Positions 9,877 through 18,042 of a DNA stretch of 64,000 bases are shown one piece after another. A program made the position numbers and the translations under genes. Within the stretch, counting starts at the first letter, position 1, and each line of letters begins with the position of its first letter. This DNA is from Rhizobium sp. C1. Lineage in GTDB: Bacteria > Pseudomonadota > Alphaproteobacteria > Rhizobiales > Rhizobiaceae. The notes beneath the pieces were generated by a model. The model was not told the origin of the DNA. It saw only the letters and a list, made by a program, of their open reading frames with translations, and did not search any database. Location of the stretch: positions 370,718 to 434,717 of the forward strand of contig NZ_JAJNCY010000003.1 in the NCBI RefSeq assembly GCF_021026335.1, written 5' to 3'.

Positions 9877-10740
9877 GTGGCGATCATGGCCAGCAAAGCA
9901 AGCACCGGAAAGTCTGTTGCATCGGACCTGTTCGCCGAACGGTTCGGCGACCGGCGGACCGACAAGCTGCCGGCGACGCTCATCTCGTTCGCATCACATC
10001 TGCATGCTCTGGTCATCGAGTTGCGCCCCTCGCGCGATGAATGGCGCGCCTTCCTGAACCTCCTGATCGACATCGGCGACTACAGCGACACCCGACGGGA
10101 TGAGTGGATGCTCATTTCCGACCTGTTCGGTATTTCTGCGCTTGTCGAAGAGCTCAATCATTGCCGTCCACCGGACGCAACGCCGAATACGTCACGCGGA
10201 CCCTTCTATCGCGACGATACGCCGGAGCGTCCGCTCGGAGCGAATATCAGTCTCGATGGCAAGGGCGAGCCGCTCGGCGTATCCGGCCGGGTGCTGGATC
10301 TCGACGGTCAGCCGGTCCGCGGTGCGCGGGTGACGACCTGGCAGGCCAATTCCCAAGGCTGCTACGAAAACCAGCAGCCCGATCACCAGCCCGAATTCAA
10401 CCTGCGCGGACGCTTCACCACGGATGAGGCGGGACGCTTCCACTACAAGACCGTCATACCGGCAGGCTACCCGGTGCCGCTGGACGGACCGGCGGGGGCG
10501 CTGCTCAAGCGCGCCGGTTTCCCGCCGCGCCGACCGGCCCATCTACAGTTTCATATCGCCGCCGAGGGCTTCGAGACCATCACCACGCACATCTTTGATG
10601 CCGATGATCCCGCCCTTGGCTCCGATCCGCTTTTTGCGGTGAAGCCGGAACTGATCAAGCGCTTCCGGACAGGCTCCGGACAGTGCGAACTGGATTGCAC
10701 CTTCGTGATGGTACGCATGCGACAGGAGGGACTGCGATGA
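9877..10740 (+). CDS. Intradiol ring-cleavage dioxygenase, hydroxyquinol 1,2-dioxygenase-like, atypical iron ligand
   Basis: Intradiol dioxygenase of 287 residues with the N-terminal helical dimerisation domain of catechol/hydroxyquinol dioxygenases and the core domain with the GPFYR segment. I start it at GTG 9877 because GGGAGGA ends six bases before it; an ATG lies nine bases later. Expected ligands Tyr163 and Tyr198 and His222 are present, but the second histidine of the usual H-x-H pair reads Gln224 (AHLQFH), with a His two residues on. The paralogue at 12275 has the normal pair. The enzyme may act on a different substrate, be weak, or use His226. Its stop overlaps the start of maleylacetate reductase. 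Confidence 0.72.
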   Translation: MAIMASKASTGKSVASDLFAERFGDRRTDKLPATLISFASHLHALVIELRPSRDEWRAFLNLLIDIGDYSDTRRDEWMLISDLFGISALVEELNHCRPPDATPNTSRGPFYRDDTPERPLGANISLDGKGEPLGVSGRVLDLDGQPVRGARVTTWQANSQGCYENQQPDHQPEFNLRGRFTTDEAGRFHYKTVIPAGYPVPLDGPAGALLKRAGFPPRRPAHLQFHIAAEGFETITTHIFDADDPALGSDPLFAVKPELIKRFRTGSGQCELDCTFVMVRMRQEGLR

Positions 10741-11798
10741 GCCGCGATTTCGTCTATCAGGCCAATCGGGCCACGGTTGTCTTCGGTGCGGGCAAGCGCC
10801 GCGACGCAGGCGAATGGGTTGCAAAGCTAGGAAAAAAGCGTGCGATGGTGCTGTCCACGCCGCACCAGGCGCAGGATGCAGAGCATCTTGCAAATGAGCT
10901 TGGGGCTTTGAGCGCCGGAACCTTTACAGGCGCCGTCATGCACACGCCGGTCAATGTGACGGAAGACGCTGTCGCAGCACTTCAGCGCGCCGGCGCGGAT
11001 TGCGTGATCTCCTTTGGCGGTGGTTCCACCACGGGGTTGGGCAAGGCGATCGCGCTGCGCACCGGTGTGCCGCAGATCACCATCCCGACGACCTATGCCG
11101 GATCGGAAGTCACACCGATCCTCGGCCAGACCGAAAACGGCCGCAAGACCACGATCCGCGACGTTGCCATCCTGCCAGATGTGGTCATCTACGATCCCGA
11201 ACTGACGGTGGGTCTTGCGAAGCAGATGACGATCGTCAGCGCGCTCAATGCGCTGGCGCACGCTATGGAAGGTCTTTACGCGAAGGATCGCAATCCGATC
11301 TCGACCATGATGGCGGTCGAATCCTTCCGCAGTTTCAAGGCATCGCTGCCGGGTCTCATCGAAAAACCCGGCGATCTCGATCTACGCGCCGAAGCGCAAT
11401 ATGCCTGCTGGCTCGCCGGCACGGTGCTCGGCACGGTCGGCATGGCGCTGCATCACAAGATCTGCCACACGCTGGGCGGCAGTTTCGACACGCCGCATGC
11501 CGAAACGCATGCGATCATGCTGCCCTACACGACGGCCTACAACGCCGTTGCGGTGCCGGAGCTGCTGGCGCCGATCGCAGAGATTTTCGGGGCTGCACCC
11601 GGCGCGGCACTGCATGATTTCTCGCGCTCGCTGGGCGCGCCGCTGTCGCTGAAGGACATCGGCTTCGAGGAAGCCAATCTCGATCGGGCCGCCGATATCG
11701 CGGCGGAAAACCCGTACTGGAATCCCCGGCCCATCGACCGCGCGTCGATCCGGGCACTCCTGCAGGCCGCCTGGGAGGGCGTCCGGCCGGAGACTTGA
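10737..11798 (+). CDS. Maleylacetate reductase
   Basis: Iron-type alcohol dehydrogenase fold, 353 residues, reducing maleylacetate to 3-oxoadipate with NAD(P)H, the step after hydroxyquinol ring cleavage. Visible are the GGGSTTGLGKA nucleotide-binding loop, the TTYAGSEVTP segment typical of maleylacetate reductases, and the HHKICHTLGG and HAETHA histidine blocks of the metal-binding half. The ATG overlaps the dioxygenase stop (ATGA) and has a GGAGGG site, so the two are translationally coupled. Product 3-oxoadipate would enter the beta-ketoadipate route, whose later genes are not in the window. Confidence 0.88.
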   Translation: MSRDFVYQANRATVVFGAGKRRDAGEWVAKLGKKRAMVLSTPHQAQDAEHLANELGALSAGTFTGAVMHTPVNVTEDAVAALQRAGADCVISFGGGSTTGLGKAIALRTGVPQITIPTTYAGSEVTPILGQTENGRKTTIRDVAILPDVVIYDPELTVGLAKQMTIVSALNALAHAMEGLYAKDRNPISTMMAVESFRSFKASLPGLIEKPGDLDLRAEAQYACWLAGTVLGTVGMALHHKICHTLGGSFDTPHAETHAIMLPYTTAYNAVAVPELLAPIAEIFGAAPGAALHDFSRSLGAPLSLKDIGFEEANLDRAADIAAENPYWNPRPIDRASIRALLQAAWEGVRPET

Positions 11799-11842
11799 GC
11801 AGACGGAATGACACTCAAATCATGCACCAGGGAGTGAGATGC

Positions 11843-12264
11843 ATGTTTAGGAGACGCGTTTTTCTGAAGACCACAGCCGGCGCCGGCGCTTTGGCGGGCA
11901 GCGCAGGACTGGCAATGCCGGCTCTCGCAAAGGGCGGAAAGATCAAGCCGGGCTATGTGAGCCCGCAGACCGGCCCGCTGGCGTTCACTGAAAATGCGGA
12001 CCTGCGTTTCCAGCAGACGAGCTGGCCGGGCGCGCGCATTCCCCATGCCTGGCTCTTCTCGGACGCTGGCGGCAAGGCATCGACGCTTGATCTCTGCGGC
12101 CATGGCAGGACTTCGCCGGCGACCGGGCGCGGATCAGCGAGATTTCCGATAGCGGCGCGCTTCTGGTGCGTCCTGACCACCATGTCGCATGGCGCTCGGC
12201 AAATGGCGCGGCCGATCCGGCCGCGGAACTGCGCCGCGTGTTGAAAACTGTTTTGTCCAGGTAA
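11843..12264 (+). pseudogene. Deletion fusion: start of a LIV-type binding protein joined to the end of a FAD monooxygenase
   Basis: The first ~48 codons, after GGGAGTGAG and ATG 11843, encode a twin-arginine-like signal peptide (FRRRVFLKTTAG) and the opening KIKPGYVSPQTGPLA of a LIV-type solute-binding protein. From about 11990 the same frame turns into the C-terminal part of an aromatic-ring FAD hydroxylase (WPGARIPHAW, STLDLCG). The match then moves to another frame near 12105 and continues as GALLVRPDHHVAWR to a stop at 12262-12264. Two deletions therefore seem to have removed the middle of two genes. The lost hydroxylase may have supplied hydroxyquinol to the flanking enzymes. Confidence 0.72.
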
Positions 12265-12274
12265 GGAGACAACG

Positions 12275-13156
12275 ATGGAAGCGCATGAGAAAGGCTTTTT
12301 TTCCGAAGAGAACTCTGTCGAGGTCGTGACGGGGCGAAACGCGAAGGCTGAAAACCCGCGTCTCGTCCAGATCATGGAGGTCGTCACCCGCAAGCTGCAC
12401 GAGGCGGTCAAGGAACTGGAGCCGACCCAGGACGAATGGTTCGAAGCGATCATGTTCCTGACCAAGACCGGCCAGATTTGCAACGAGTGGCGACAGGAAT
12501 ACATCCTCCTGTCCGACATTCTCGGCGTTTCAATGCTGGTGGATGCGATCAACAACCGCAAGCCGTCGGGCGCTTCGGAATCGACTGTGCTCGGTCCCTT
12601 CCACGTCGATGGTGCGCCCATGATGGAGATGGGCGCCAATATCTGCCTCGACCAGAAGGGCGAGGACATGTACATCGAAGGCCGCATCCTCGACACGCAC
12701 GGCAACCCGATCGCAGGGGCGGTCATTGATGTCTGGCAGGCCAATGACGAAGGCTTTTACGACGTCCAGCAGAAGGGCCTGCAGCCCGAATTCAACCTGC
12801 GCGGCATGTTCACGACGGGTGCGGACGGCCGCTACTGGTTCCGGGCCGTGAAACCGAAATTCTATCCGATCCCCAATGACGGTCCGGTTGGCCAGCTGCT
12901 GGTGGCACTCGGCCGCCATCCCTATCGGCCGGCGCATCTGCACTACATCATCGAGGCGGACGGTTTCGAGACGCTGACGACGCATATCTTCGATCCGGAG
13001 GATCCATATATCAACTCGGATGCCGTGTTCGGCGTCAAGGAAAGCCTGCTGGCGAAGTTCGACAAGACGAACGATCCGACAAGGGCAAAGAACTATGGTT
13101 TCGAGGGTGAATTCTGGGATGTGAAGCACGATTTCGTGCTGGCCGAGAAGCACTGA
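12275..13156 (+). CDS. Hydroxyquinol 1,2-dioxygenase
   Basis: Intradiol dioxygenase of 293 residues converting hydroxyquinol (1,2,4-benzenetriol) to maleylacetate. The N-terminal helical domain (about 25-100) is followed by the beta core; the four iron ligands are all in place as Tyr162, Tyr197, His221 and His223 (RPAHLHY). A clear AAGGAG site lies before ATG 12275, only ten bases after the broken monooxygenase. Together with maleylacetate reductase it forms the hydroxyquinol lower pathway used for resorcinol and related phenols. It is the better candidate for the active dioxygenase of this cluster than the paralogue at 9877. Confidence 0.87.
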   Translation: MEAHEKGFFSEENSVEVVTGRNAKAENPRLVQIMEVVTRKLHEAVKELEPTQDEWFEAIMFLTKTGQICNEWRQEYILLSDILGVSMLVDAINNRKPSGASESTVLGPFHVDGAPMMEMGANICLDQKGEDMYIEGRILDTHGNPIAGAVIDVWQANDEGFYDVQQKGLQPEFNLRGMFTTGADGRYWFRAVKPKFYPIPNDGPVGQLLVALGRHPYRPAHLHYIIEADGFETLTTHIFDPEDPYINSDAVFGVKESLLAKFDKTNDPTRAKNYGFEGEFWDVKHDFVLAEKH

Positions 13157-13546
13157 GACCGTCTGGCGCTCGGCCTAAGCCAGCGAATTTTGTGCGCCAT
13201 CGTCGCCTTAGATGGTCGCGCGCCACCTGTTTGGGGATCTCTTTTCCGAGGTCTTGCGCAAATGGGGCACAGAAGCCTGCACTCTCGGGCGACCGCCTCT
13301 GCCAACTAACTTGTTCCATATGGCAGTATATTCAGAATATAATGCCGTTTGCGCCCGCATTGAAGGGGGCTGAGCTGACATGCCTCAACGATGCCGCCCT
13401 GCCGGTGCGACATGATGCTTTTTCCTTGAGGGGTTCAAAGGCCGTATCAGAGTTCAAGCGCAACACATCGATGGACACAAAAGCTATCGGCCGGCCCGGC
13501 GTCCTTTGCCATATGACAATACCGGACCGGAATTTTGAGAAACGGG
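13157..13546. other. Intergenic stretch without recognisable gene
   Basis: These 390 bases lie between two convergent genes, the hydroxyquinol dioxygenase and the FAH-family hydrolase. Short open frames exist but none has a ribosome binding site or a recognisable product. No strong terminator hairpin with a T run was found. An AT-rich patch around 13321-13345 is the only feature that stands out. Confidence 0.4.
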
Positions 13547-14242
13547 TCAGGACCGCGCGCCGATAGAGGTGGCGATGTCGCCGAGGCCATCGATCGATAC
13601 GACGCAGACGTCGCCCGGCACGAGCGGGCCCACACCGGCAGGGGTGCCTGTCATGATCAGATCGCCCGGGGCCAGTGCGATCGAGCGGGACAGGAACGAC
13701 ACCACTTCCGGAATCGACCAGATGAGGTCCGCAATATCGGCGTCCTGCTTGATCGTCCCGTTCACCGACAGACGGATAGCGCCCTTTGCCGGGTGTCCGA
13801 TCTTCTCGACAGGATGAACGGGTCCGATGATGGCGGAATGGTCGAAGGCCTTGCCGAAGTCCCAGGGGCGGCCCAGCTCACGCGCTGCCAGTTGCAGGTC
13901 ACGCCGTGTCAGATCGTTGCCAATGGCATAGCCCCAGATGTGGTTCAGCGCCTCGGTCTCCCCAATGTCGCGTCCGCCTTTGCCGATCGCCAAGACCAGT
14001 TCGCCTTCATAATGGAGGTTTTCGGTTTGCGGCGGGTAGGGGATCGTTTCGCCGGAGTCGACGACGGCGTCCGCTGGCTTTGAGAAGAAGAAGGGGGGCT
14101 CGCGATCGGGATCCCGGCCCATTTCCCGGGCGTGGGCCGCATAATTGCGGCCAACGCAGAAAATCCGCCGGACGGGGAAGCGCGCGTCCGTACCCTCGAC
14201 GGCAACGGTCGGGATCGGCGGCGCGGGGAGAACGAGGTTCAT
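13547..14242 (-). CDS. Fumarylacetoacetate hydrolase family protein (fumarylpyruvate hydrolase-like)
   Basis: FAH-superfamily hydrolase of 231 residues. It has the one-domain layout of fumarylpyruvate or acylpyruvate hydrolases that split the product of gentisate-type ring cleavage. Visible are the opening IFCVGRNYAAHAREMG, the metal-binding HYEGELVLAIG segment, GYAIGNDLTRRDLQ and the closing TGTPAGVGP. ATG 14242 is chosen because it follows an AGAAGG site; an in-frame earlier start adds 14 residues. No gentisate dioxygenase or isomerase is adjacent, so the substrate cannot be fixed. It stands alone between convergent and tandem neighbours. Confidence 0.75.
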   Translation of the reverse strand: MNLVLPAPPIPTVAVEGTDARFPVRRIFCVGRNYAAHAREMGRDPDREPPFFFSKPADAVVDSGETIPYPPQTENLHYEGELVLAIGKGGRDIGETEALNHIWGYAIGNDLTRRDLQLAARELGRPWDFGKAFDHSAIIGPVHPVEKIGHPAKGAIRLSVNGTIKQDADIADLIWSIPEVVSFLSRSIALAPGDLIMTGTPAGVGPLVPGDVCVVSIDGLGDIATSIGARS

Positions 14243-14430
14243 GGTGCCTTCTTTCTGGTGAGCGACGGCCGCTGTTTCAAACATAGGCCCGAAATTTCGA
14301 TTGCCGCGGTCGCAGTGGTTAAACCGGCGGCGATGGTTACACTTTCGCCAGATCGGTTCCTTTTCAAGGCCTGATGGATGCGTTTCGGTTCGTTCGGACC
14401 CGCGTGGCTTTATGCCGTCGCGCTTTGATC

Positions 14431-15567
14431 CTAAAGCGATCCCGGCAGATCATGCAGGATCATTGCCGCTGCCCCGAAAGCGACGGCATCCGTCACGGGT
14501 TGTTCCGGCACGATGATATCCGGTTGCAGCACGCGCGCGCCGGAAAAAGGATCGGATTTGCGGAAGTCGAGCCATTCGGCAAGGCGTGTCCGAACGATCC
14601 ACGGGAGTGTGCCGCCGAGATAAATCGCCGAGGGCGCCAGAATTGCTGTCGCCATAAAGGCGAGGGCTGCCGTTTCCGGCCCGGCACGCTTCACCCATTC
14701 ATTCAGCACGGAGCCATGGTTTTCCAGAAAGGTAGTCCATTCCTCGCCCGAGCGGCCGTCGGGGATCTGGCCGATGCGAGCAAGGCACCAGTTTGCCAGA
14801 TCTTCGAAAGACGGACGCGGGAGACCGCGCGCGCGTAGTGCGCCGACTTCGCCGGCGTTGCCGGTGTGTCCACGATAAAGCTCCTTGTTGATGATCACGC
14901 CGCTGCCGATACCTTCCGACAGATAAAGATAAACGAAATTGGCATGATCGGACGAATTGCCGAGCGCCACTTCGCCCATGGCCGCGGCATTTGCGTCATT
15001 CTCGATGACGATCGGACAGTTGAGGCTCTGCTGCAGGGCGAGATGAAGATCGGCCTCGGCCCAGCCGATCACCTCTTCCGCGAGATCGAGCAGGCCCTGC
15101 CCCCACCGGAAGCGCGTTGGCATGGCAATACCTGCGCCAATGAGCAATCGGTCTTCAATGACGTTGGAAGTGAGAAGTTCTGTCTTGAGCGCCCCGATCG
15201 TTTTCGCCAGATCCGTCACGTTGTCGAAAGGGCCGTTCCTTTGCCGCTCGTCGACGCGCCTGCCCCGGAAATCGAGCAGCACCAACGAGGCGGTGAAACG
15301 ATTGGCGTGGATTCCGAGCGTGTAGCCGACTGTGTCGACCAGCATGAGATCGACATGCGGCGCGCCACGCGCACCCACGCGGCGTTCTCCTTCAATGACG
15401 ATCCCCCGCTCGATCAGGTCGCGAGCCATCATGCTGATCGCCGCGGCAGTCACGCCGCAGGCATCGGCCAGATCTCCGCGGGATGCGGAACCCTTTTTAC
15501 GCAGATGGCGAAGCACTTCGACCTGGGTTCGGCCAATTCCTTCAAACGGCCGCTGTCTTGTCAGCAT
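14431..15567 (-). CDS. ROK-family transcriptional regulator
   Basis: ROK repressor-type protein of 378 residues with an N-terminal winged helix (about 10-70; ASRGDLADACGVTAAAIS) and a sugar-kinase-like ROK domain, including the DANAAAMGE and GNAGEVGAL segments. ATG 15567 is favoured because GGAG lies seven bases upstream; the ATG at 15603 has no such site. The CxCGxxGC zinc motif common in ROK proteins is missing: only three cysteines are present and none is in that region. It is divergent from the sugar-type ABC operon, which it probably represses in the absence of the imported compound. Confidence 0.8.
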   Translation of the reverse strand: MLTRQRPFEGIGRTQVEVLRHLRKKGSASRGDLADACGVTAAAISMMARDLIERGIVIEGERRVGARGAPHVDLMLVDTVGYTLGIHANRFTASLVLLDFRGRRVDERQRNGPFDNVTDLAKTIGALKTELLTSNVIEDRLLIGAGIAMPTRFRWGQGLLDLAEEVIGWAEADLHLALQQSLNCPIVIENDANAAAMGEVALGNSSDHANFVYLYLSEGIGSGVIINKELYRGHTGNAGEVGALRARGLPRPSFEDLANWCLARIGQIPDGRSGEEWTTFLENHGSVLNEWVKRAGPETAALAFMATAILAPSAIYLGGTLPWIVRTRLAEWLDFRKSDPFSGARVLQPDIIVPEQPVTDAVAFGAAAMILHDLPGSL

Positions 15568-15614
15568 GCGGGTACTCCAATGCTTTTTCGAAGCGGATGT
15601 CATAAAAGTTTTAT

Positions 15615-15627
15615 TTAAGCAACTTAA
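15615..15627. promoter_or_regulatory. Candidate ROK operator in divergent promoter
   Basis: TTAAG (15615-15619) and CTTAA (15623-15627) form a perfect inverted repeat around CAA, inside an AT-rich stretch between the ROK gene and the binding-protein gene. ROK repressors bind AT-rich palindromes, so this is the natural candidate site for both divergent promoters. Confidence 0.35.
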
Positions 15628-15660
15628 TTAAAGAAAAACCATCAACCGGATCAAGACCTC

Positions 15661-17034
15661 ATGCACAAGACCCTCGCTCTTTTCGCAACCGTTTCGCTAT
15701 CGGCTGTCCTTGCCGGCATGGCGCATGCCGAAGACATCAAGATCAAGCTCTCGACGCTGGTGGACAAGACCGCGCCGGCGCGTGTCACGAACATAGAAGC
15801 GGCCGCCGCGATCATGAACGAACAGTTCAAGGCTGCCGGTGTCGACAAGCATATCGTTGTCGAAACGAATGTCAGTGCGGCCAAGGGCTGGGACGATCTG
15901 GCTCTGGAAGACATGAAGGCATTTTCGGTCGGGCAGGGGCCCGACATCTATGTCCTGCCGCATGAGTGGATCGGCAAGTTTGCAGAAGACGGTAACGCCC
16001 TGCCGATGGACGCGAAGATCGCAGCCAATCCGTGGGCCTATGCCGATATTCTTCCCGTCCTGTGGACGGCCGCCAAGGCAAAGGACGGCAAGATCTATGG
16101 CATCCCGCAGGACGCCGAAATCCGCATGTTCTTCTACAACAAGGATATGCTGCGCAAGATCGGCAAGGACGAGGCCTTTATCGACAGCCTGCCGGCCAAG
16201 GTAGAAGCCGGCGAGTTCACGCTCGATGATCTGTCGGCGCTGTCGAAGCAGGTCGTCGATGCCAAGGTTGCGCAATATGGCATGCTGCATCGTCCCAATG
16301 TCGGCATCGACTATCTCATGGTTTTCCAGTCCTACGGCGTGAAATTCATGGACGACAAGACTGGCAAGCTCATGTTCCCCAAGGCGGAAATGGCGAAGGC
16401 GCTGGGTTGGTATGAGCGCAATGCGCGTGAAGGCGTGACGCCGGCCGACAATACCGCCATGAGCTGGGACGCGATCCAGGGCGCCTTCAAGCAGGAGAAG
16501 GCCTTTATCTTCCATCAGGGTGTCTGGGCTGTCGCTTGGCAGCTTGGCGACAAAATGGGCGCCAATTGGCCGACCGACAAGGACGCATATTTCCACAAGA
16601 TCGGTTGGATTCCGGCTCCGGCTGCGGAGCGGGGCGGCAAACCGGCCAATCTTTCCCATCCGCTTCTTTATACGGTCAACGCCAAGAGCAAGAATGCCGA
16701 CCTTGCCGCCGACCTCGTGGCACTGGCAACGCTGCCTTATTTCAACACCGAGCATGATGTGAACTCCTATCACACGGCGATCAGCAACGGGCAGACCGCC
16801 ATGCCGAAATACAAGGAGAACTGGGTTCTTTCCGCCGCATCCCCGATGATGGCGCACGCACAGTTCGTGCCGAACCACACGCAGTTTGGCAGCTACAACA
16901 AGGTCCTGTTCAGCGGCCTGCAGGCTGTCGAAACGGGCAAGATGACGGCCAAGCAGGCGGTGGATTTCATCGCCGATGAACTGAGCCTGCAATTCGGCTC
17001 CGACGTCGAAATCCGCGATGCCGTGAGCAACTGA
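15661..17034 (+). CDS. ABC transporter sugar-type substrate-binding protein (SBP family 1)
   Basis: Periplasmic binding protein of 457 residues in the family-1 group that includes maltose- and glycerol-3-phosphate-binding proteins. Signal peptide about 1-23, ending AGMAHA. The mature protein carries the family pattern (GPDIYVLPHEWIGKFAEDG, YGIPQDAEIRMFFYNKD). It is the first gene of a six-gene operon ending in a phosphodiesterase and a phosphatase. The ligand is therefore likely to be a phosphodiester-linked or sugar-phosphate compound, or a polyol, rather than a plain sugar; this is inference. No strong Shine-Dalgarno sequence precedes the ATG. Confidence 0.78.
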   Translation: MHKTLALFATVSLSAVLAGMAHAEDIKIKLSTLVDKTAPARVTNIEAAAAIMNEQFKAAGVDKHIVVETNVSAAKGWDDLALEDMKAFSVGQGPDIYVLPHEWIGKFAEDGNALPMDAKIAANPWAYADILPVLWTAAKAKDGKIYGIPQDAEIRMFFYNKDMLRKIGKDEAFIDSLPAKVEAGEFTLDDLSALSKQVVDAKVAQYGMLHRPNVGIDYLMVFQSYGVKFMDDKTGKLMFPKAEMAKALGWYERNAREGVTPADNTAMSWDAIQGAFKQEKAFIFHQGVWAVAWQLGDKMGANWPTDKDAYFHKIGWIPAPAAERGGKPANLSHPLLYTVNAKSKNADLAADLVALATLPYFNTEHDVNSYHTAISNGQTAMPKYKENWVLSAASPMMAHAQFVPNHTQFGSYNKVLFSGLQAVETGKMTAKQAVDFIADELSLQFGSDVEIRDAVSN

Positions 17035-17053
17035 GGCGATTGATAAGGACCCC

Positions 17054-17080
17054 GCCGGAAGCTTCCTTGAGGCTTTCGGC
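17054..17080 (+). other. Intercistronic hairpin after the binding-protein gene
   Basis: A 9-bp stem with one G-U pair (17054-17062 with 17072-17080, 9-nt loop) lies in the 81-bp gap between the binding protein and the first permease and is followed by CTTCTTT. It may act as a partial terminator that keeps binding-protein expression above that of the membrane components. Confidence 0.45.
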
Positions 17081-17115
17081 CTTCTTTCCAGGAAATCCGG
17101 CCACTTGGCCGCTCG

Positions 17116-18042
17116 ATGGATGCTTCTTTCATGCCCCATTCGAACCTTCGGGCTCGCCGCCCAGCGCGGCCGTTGCTCTATCTGCTACCTGCCATTGGCC
17201 TGCTGACCATCTTTTTTCTGGGGCCGATCATCGTCAATGGCGTGATTGCCTTCACTGATATGGGAGAGAACCTTCGGGTCGGTAAGTTCACGCTCCTGAA
17301 CTTCGAGCGTATCCTCCAGCGGGACGCGCGCATTCCGGGCGTACTTCTGACGACGCTGATCTATGTCAGTGCCACACTCTTCTTCTTCAATGTCGGTCTT
17401 GGTGCGCTGCTGGCCATGGCGACGACGGCCATTCCGCCGCGCCTGGGCGGGTTCTTCCGCGGTCTGTGGCTGCTGCCGCGCATGAGCCCGGCGGTTCTTT
17501 ATGGAATTCTCTGGATCTGGATTGCCGATCCAACGCCTTCCGGTCTCCTGGCCCAGGTCACCTCCGTCTTCGGTCTGCCCGCTCTCAATCTGCGTAACGA
17601 CTATCCGCTGTTCCTGATCATTCTGGCAAACGGGATCGTTGGCGCCTCCTTCGCCATGGTCATCCTGACCTCGGCGGTACGCTCGATCCCGGCGCATCTT
17701 TCGAATGCGGCGCGTGTGGACGGCGCGAGCGAATGGGGCGTCTTGCGCCATGTCGTGGCGCCGGCGCTGTCGCAGCCGATCCGGTTCATCACCATCTACC
17801 AGGCGCTTTCGCTGATGACGACCTACGAATACATTCTGCTGATCACCGGCGGCGGTCCCGTCTACGATTCCACGCCCTATGCGCTCTACATCTACCGTCG
17901 CGCTTTCGAGAACGGTGCTTACGCCTATGGTGCCGCGCTGGCGCTGGGGCTGATGGTTATCGGCGTGGTCTTTACCCTCGTGCAATGGCGGATCACCGAC
18001 ATGCGGTCCACCTTTGCTGCGCCCCGGATCGAGGTGCTCTGA
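17116..18042 (+). CDS. ABC transporter permease, MalF/UgpA-type
   Basis: First permease of the CUT1 importer, 308 residues with six predicted membrane segments; the first spans about 20-42 (LLYLLPAIGLLTIFFLGPII). The coupling loop is in the DGASEWGVLRHVVAPAL region (about 195-212). An alternative start five codons later is possible because neither ATG has a strong ribosome binding site. Its stop overlaps the ATG of the second permease (ATGA), so the two are coupled. Confidence 0.8.
   Translation: MDASFMPHSNLRARRPARPLLYLLPAIGLLTIFFLGPIIVNGVIAFTDMGENLRVGKFTLLNFERILQRDARIPGVLLTTLIYVSATLFFFNVGLGALLAMATTAIPPRLGGFFRGLWLLPRMSPAVLYGILWIWIADPTPSGLLAQVTSVFGLPALNLRNDYPLFLIILANGIVGASFAMVILTSAVRSIPAHLSNAARVDGASEWGVLRHVVAPALSQPIRFITIYQALSLMTTYEYILLITGGGPVYDSTPYALYIYRRAFENGAYAYGAALALGLMVIGVVFTLVQWRITDMRSTFAAPRIEVL

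Noticed and set aside
13157..13546. A small gene in the gap between the hydroxyquinol dioxygenase and the FAH hydrolase
   Set aside because: Short frames here lack a ribosome binding site and GC-position bias, so the gap is treated as non-coding.
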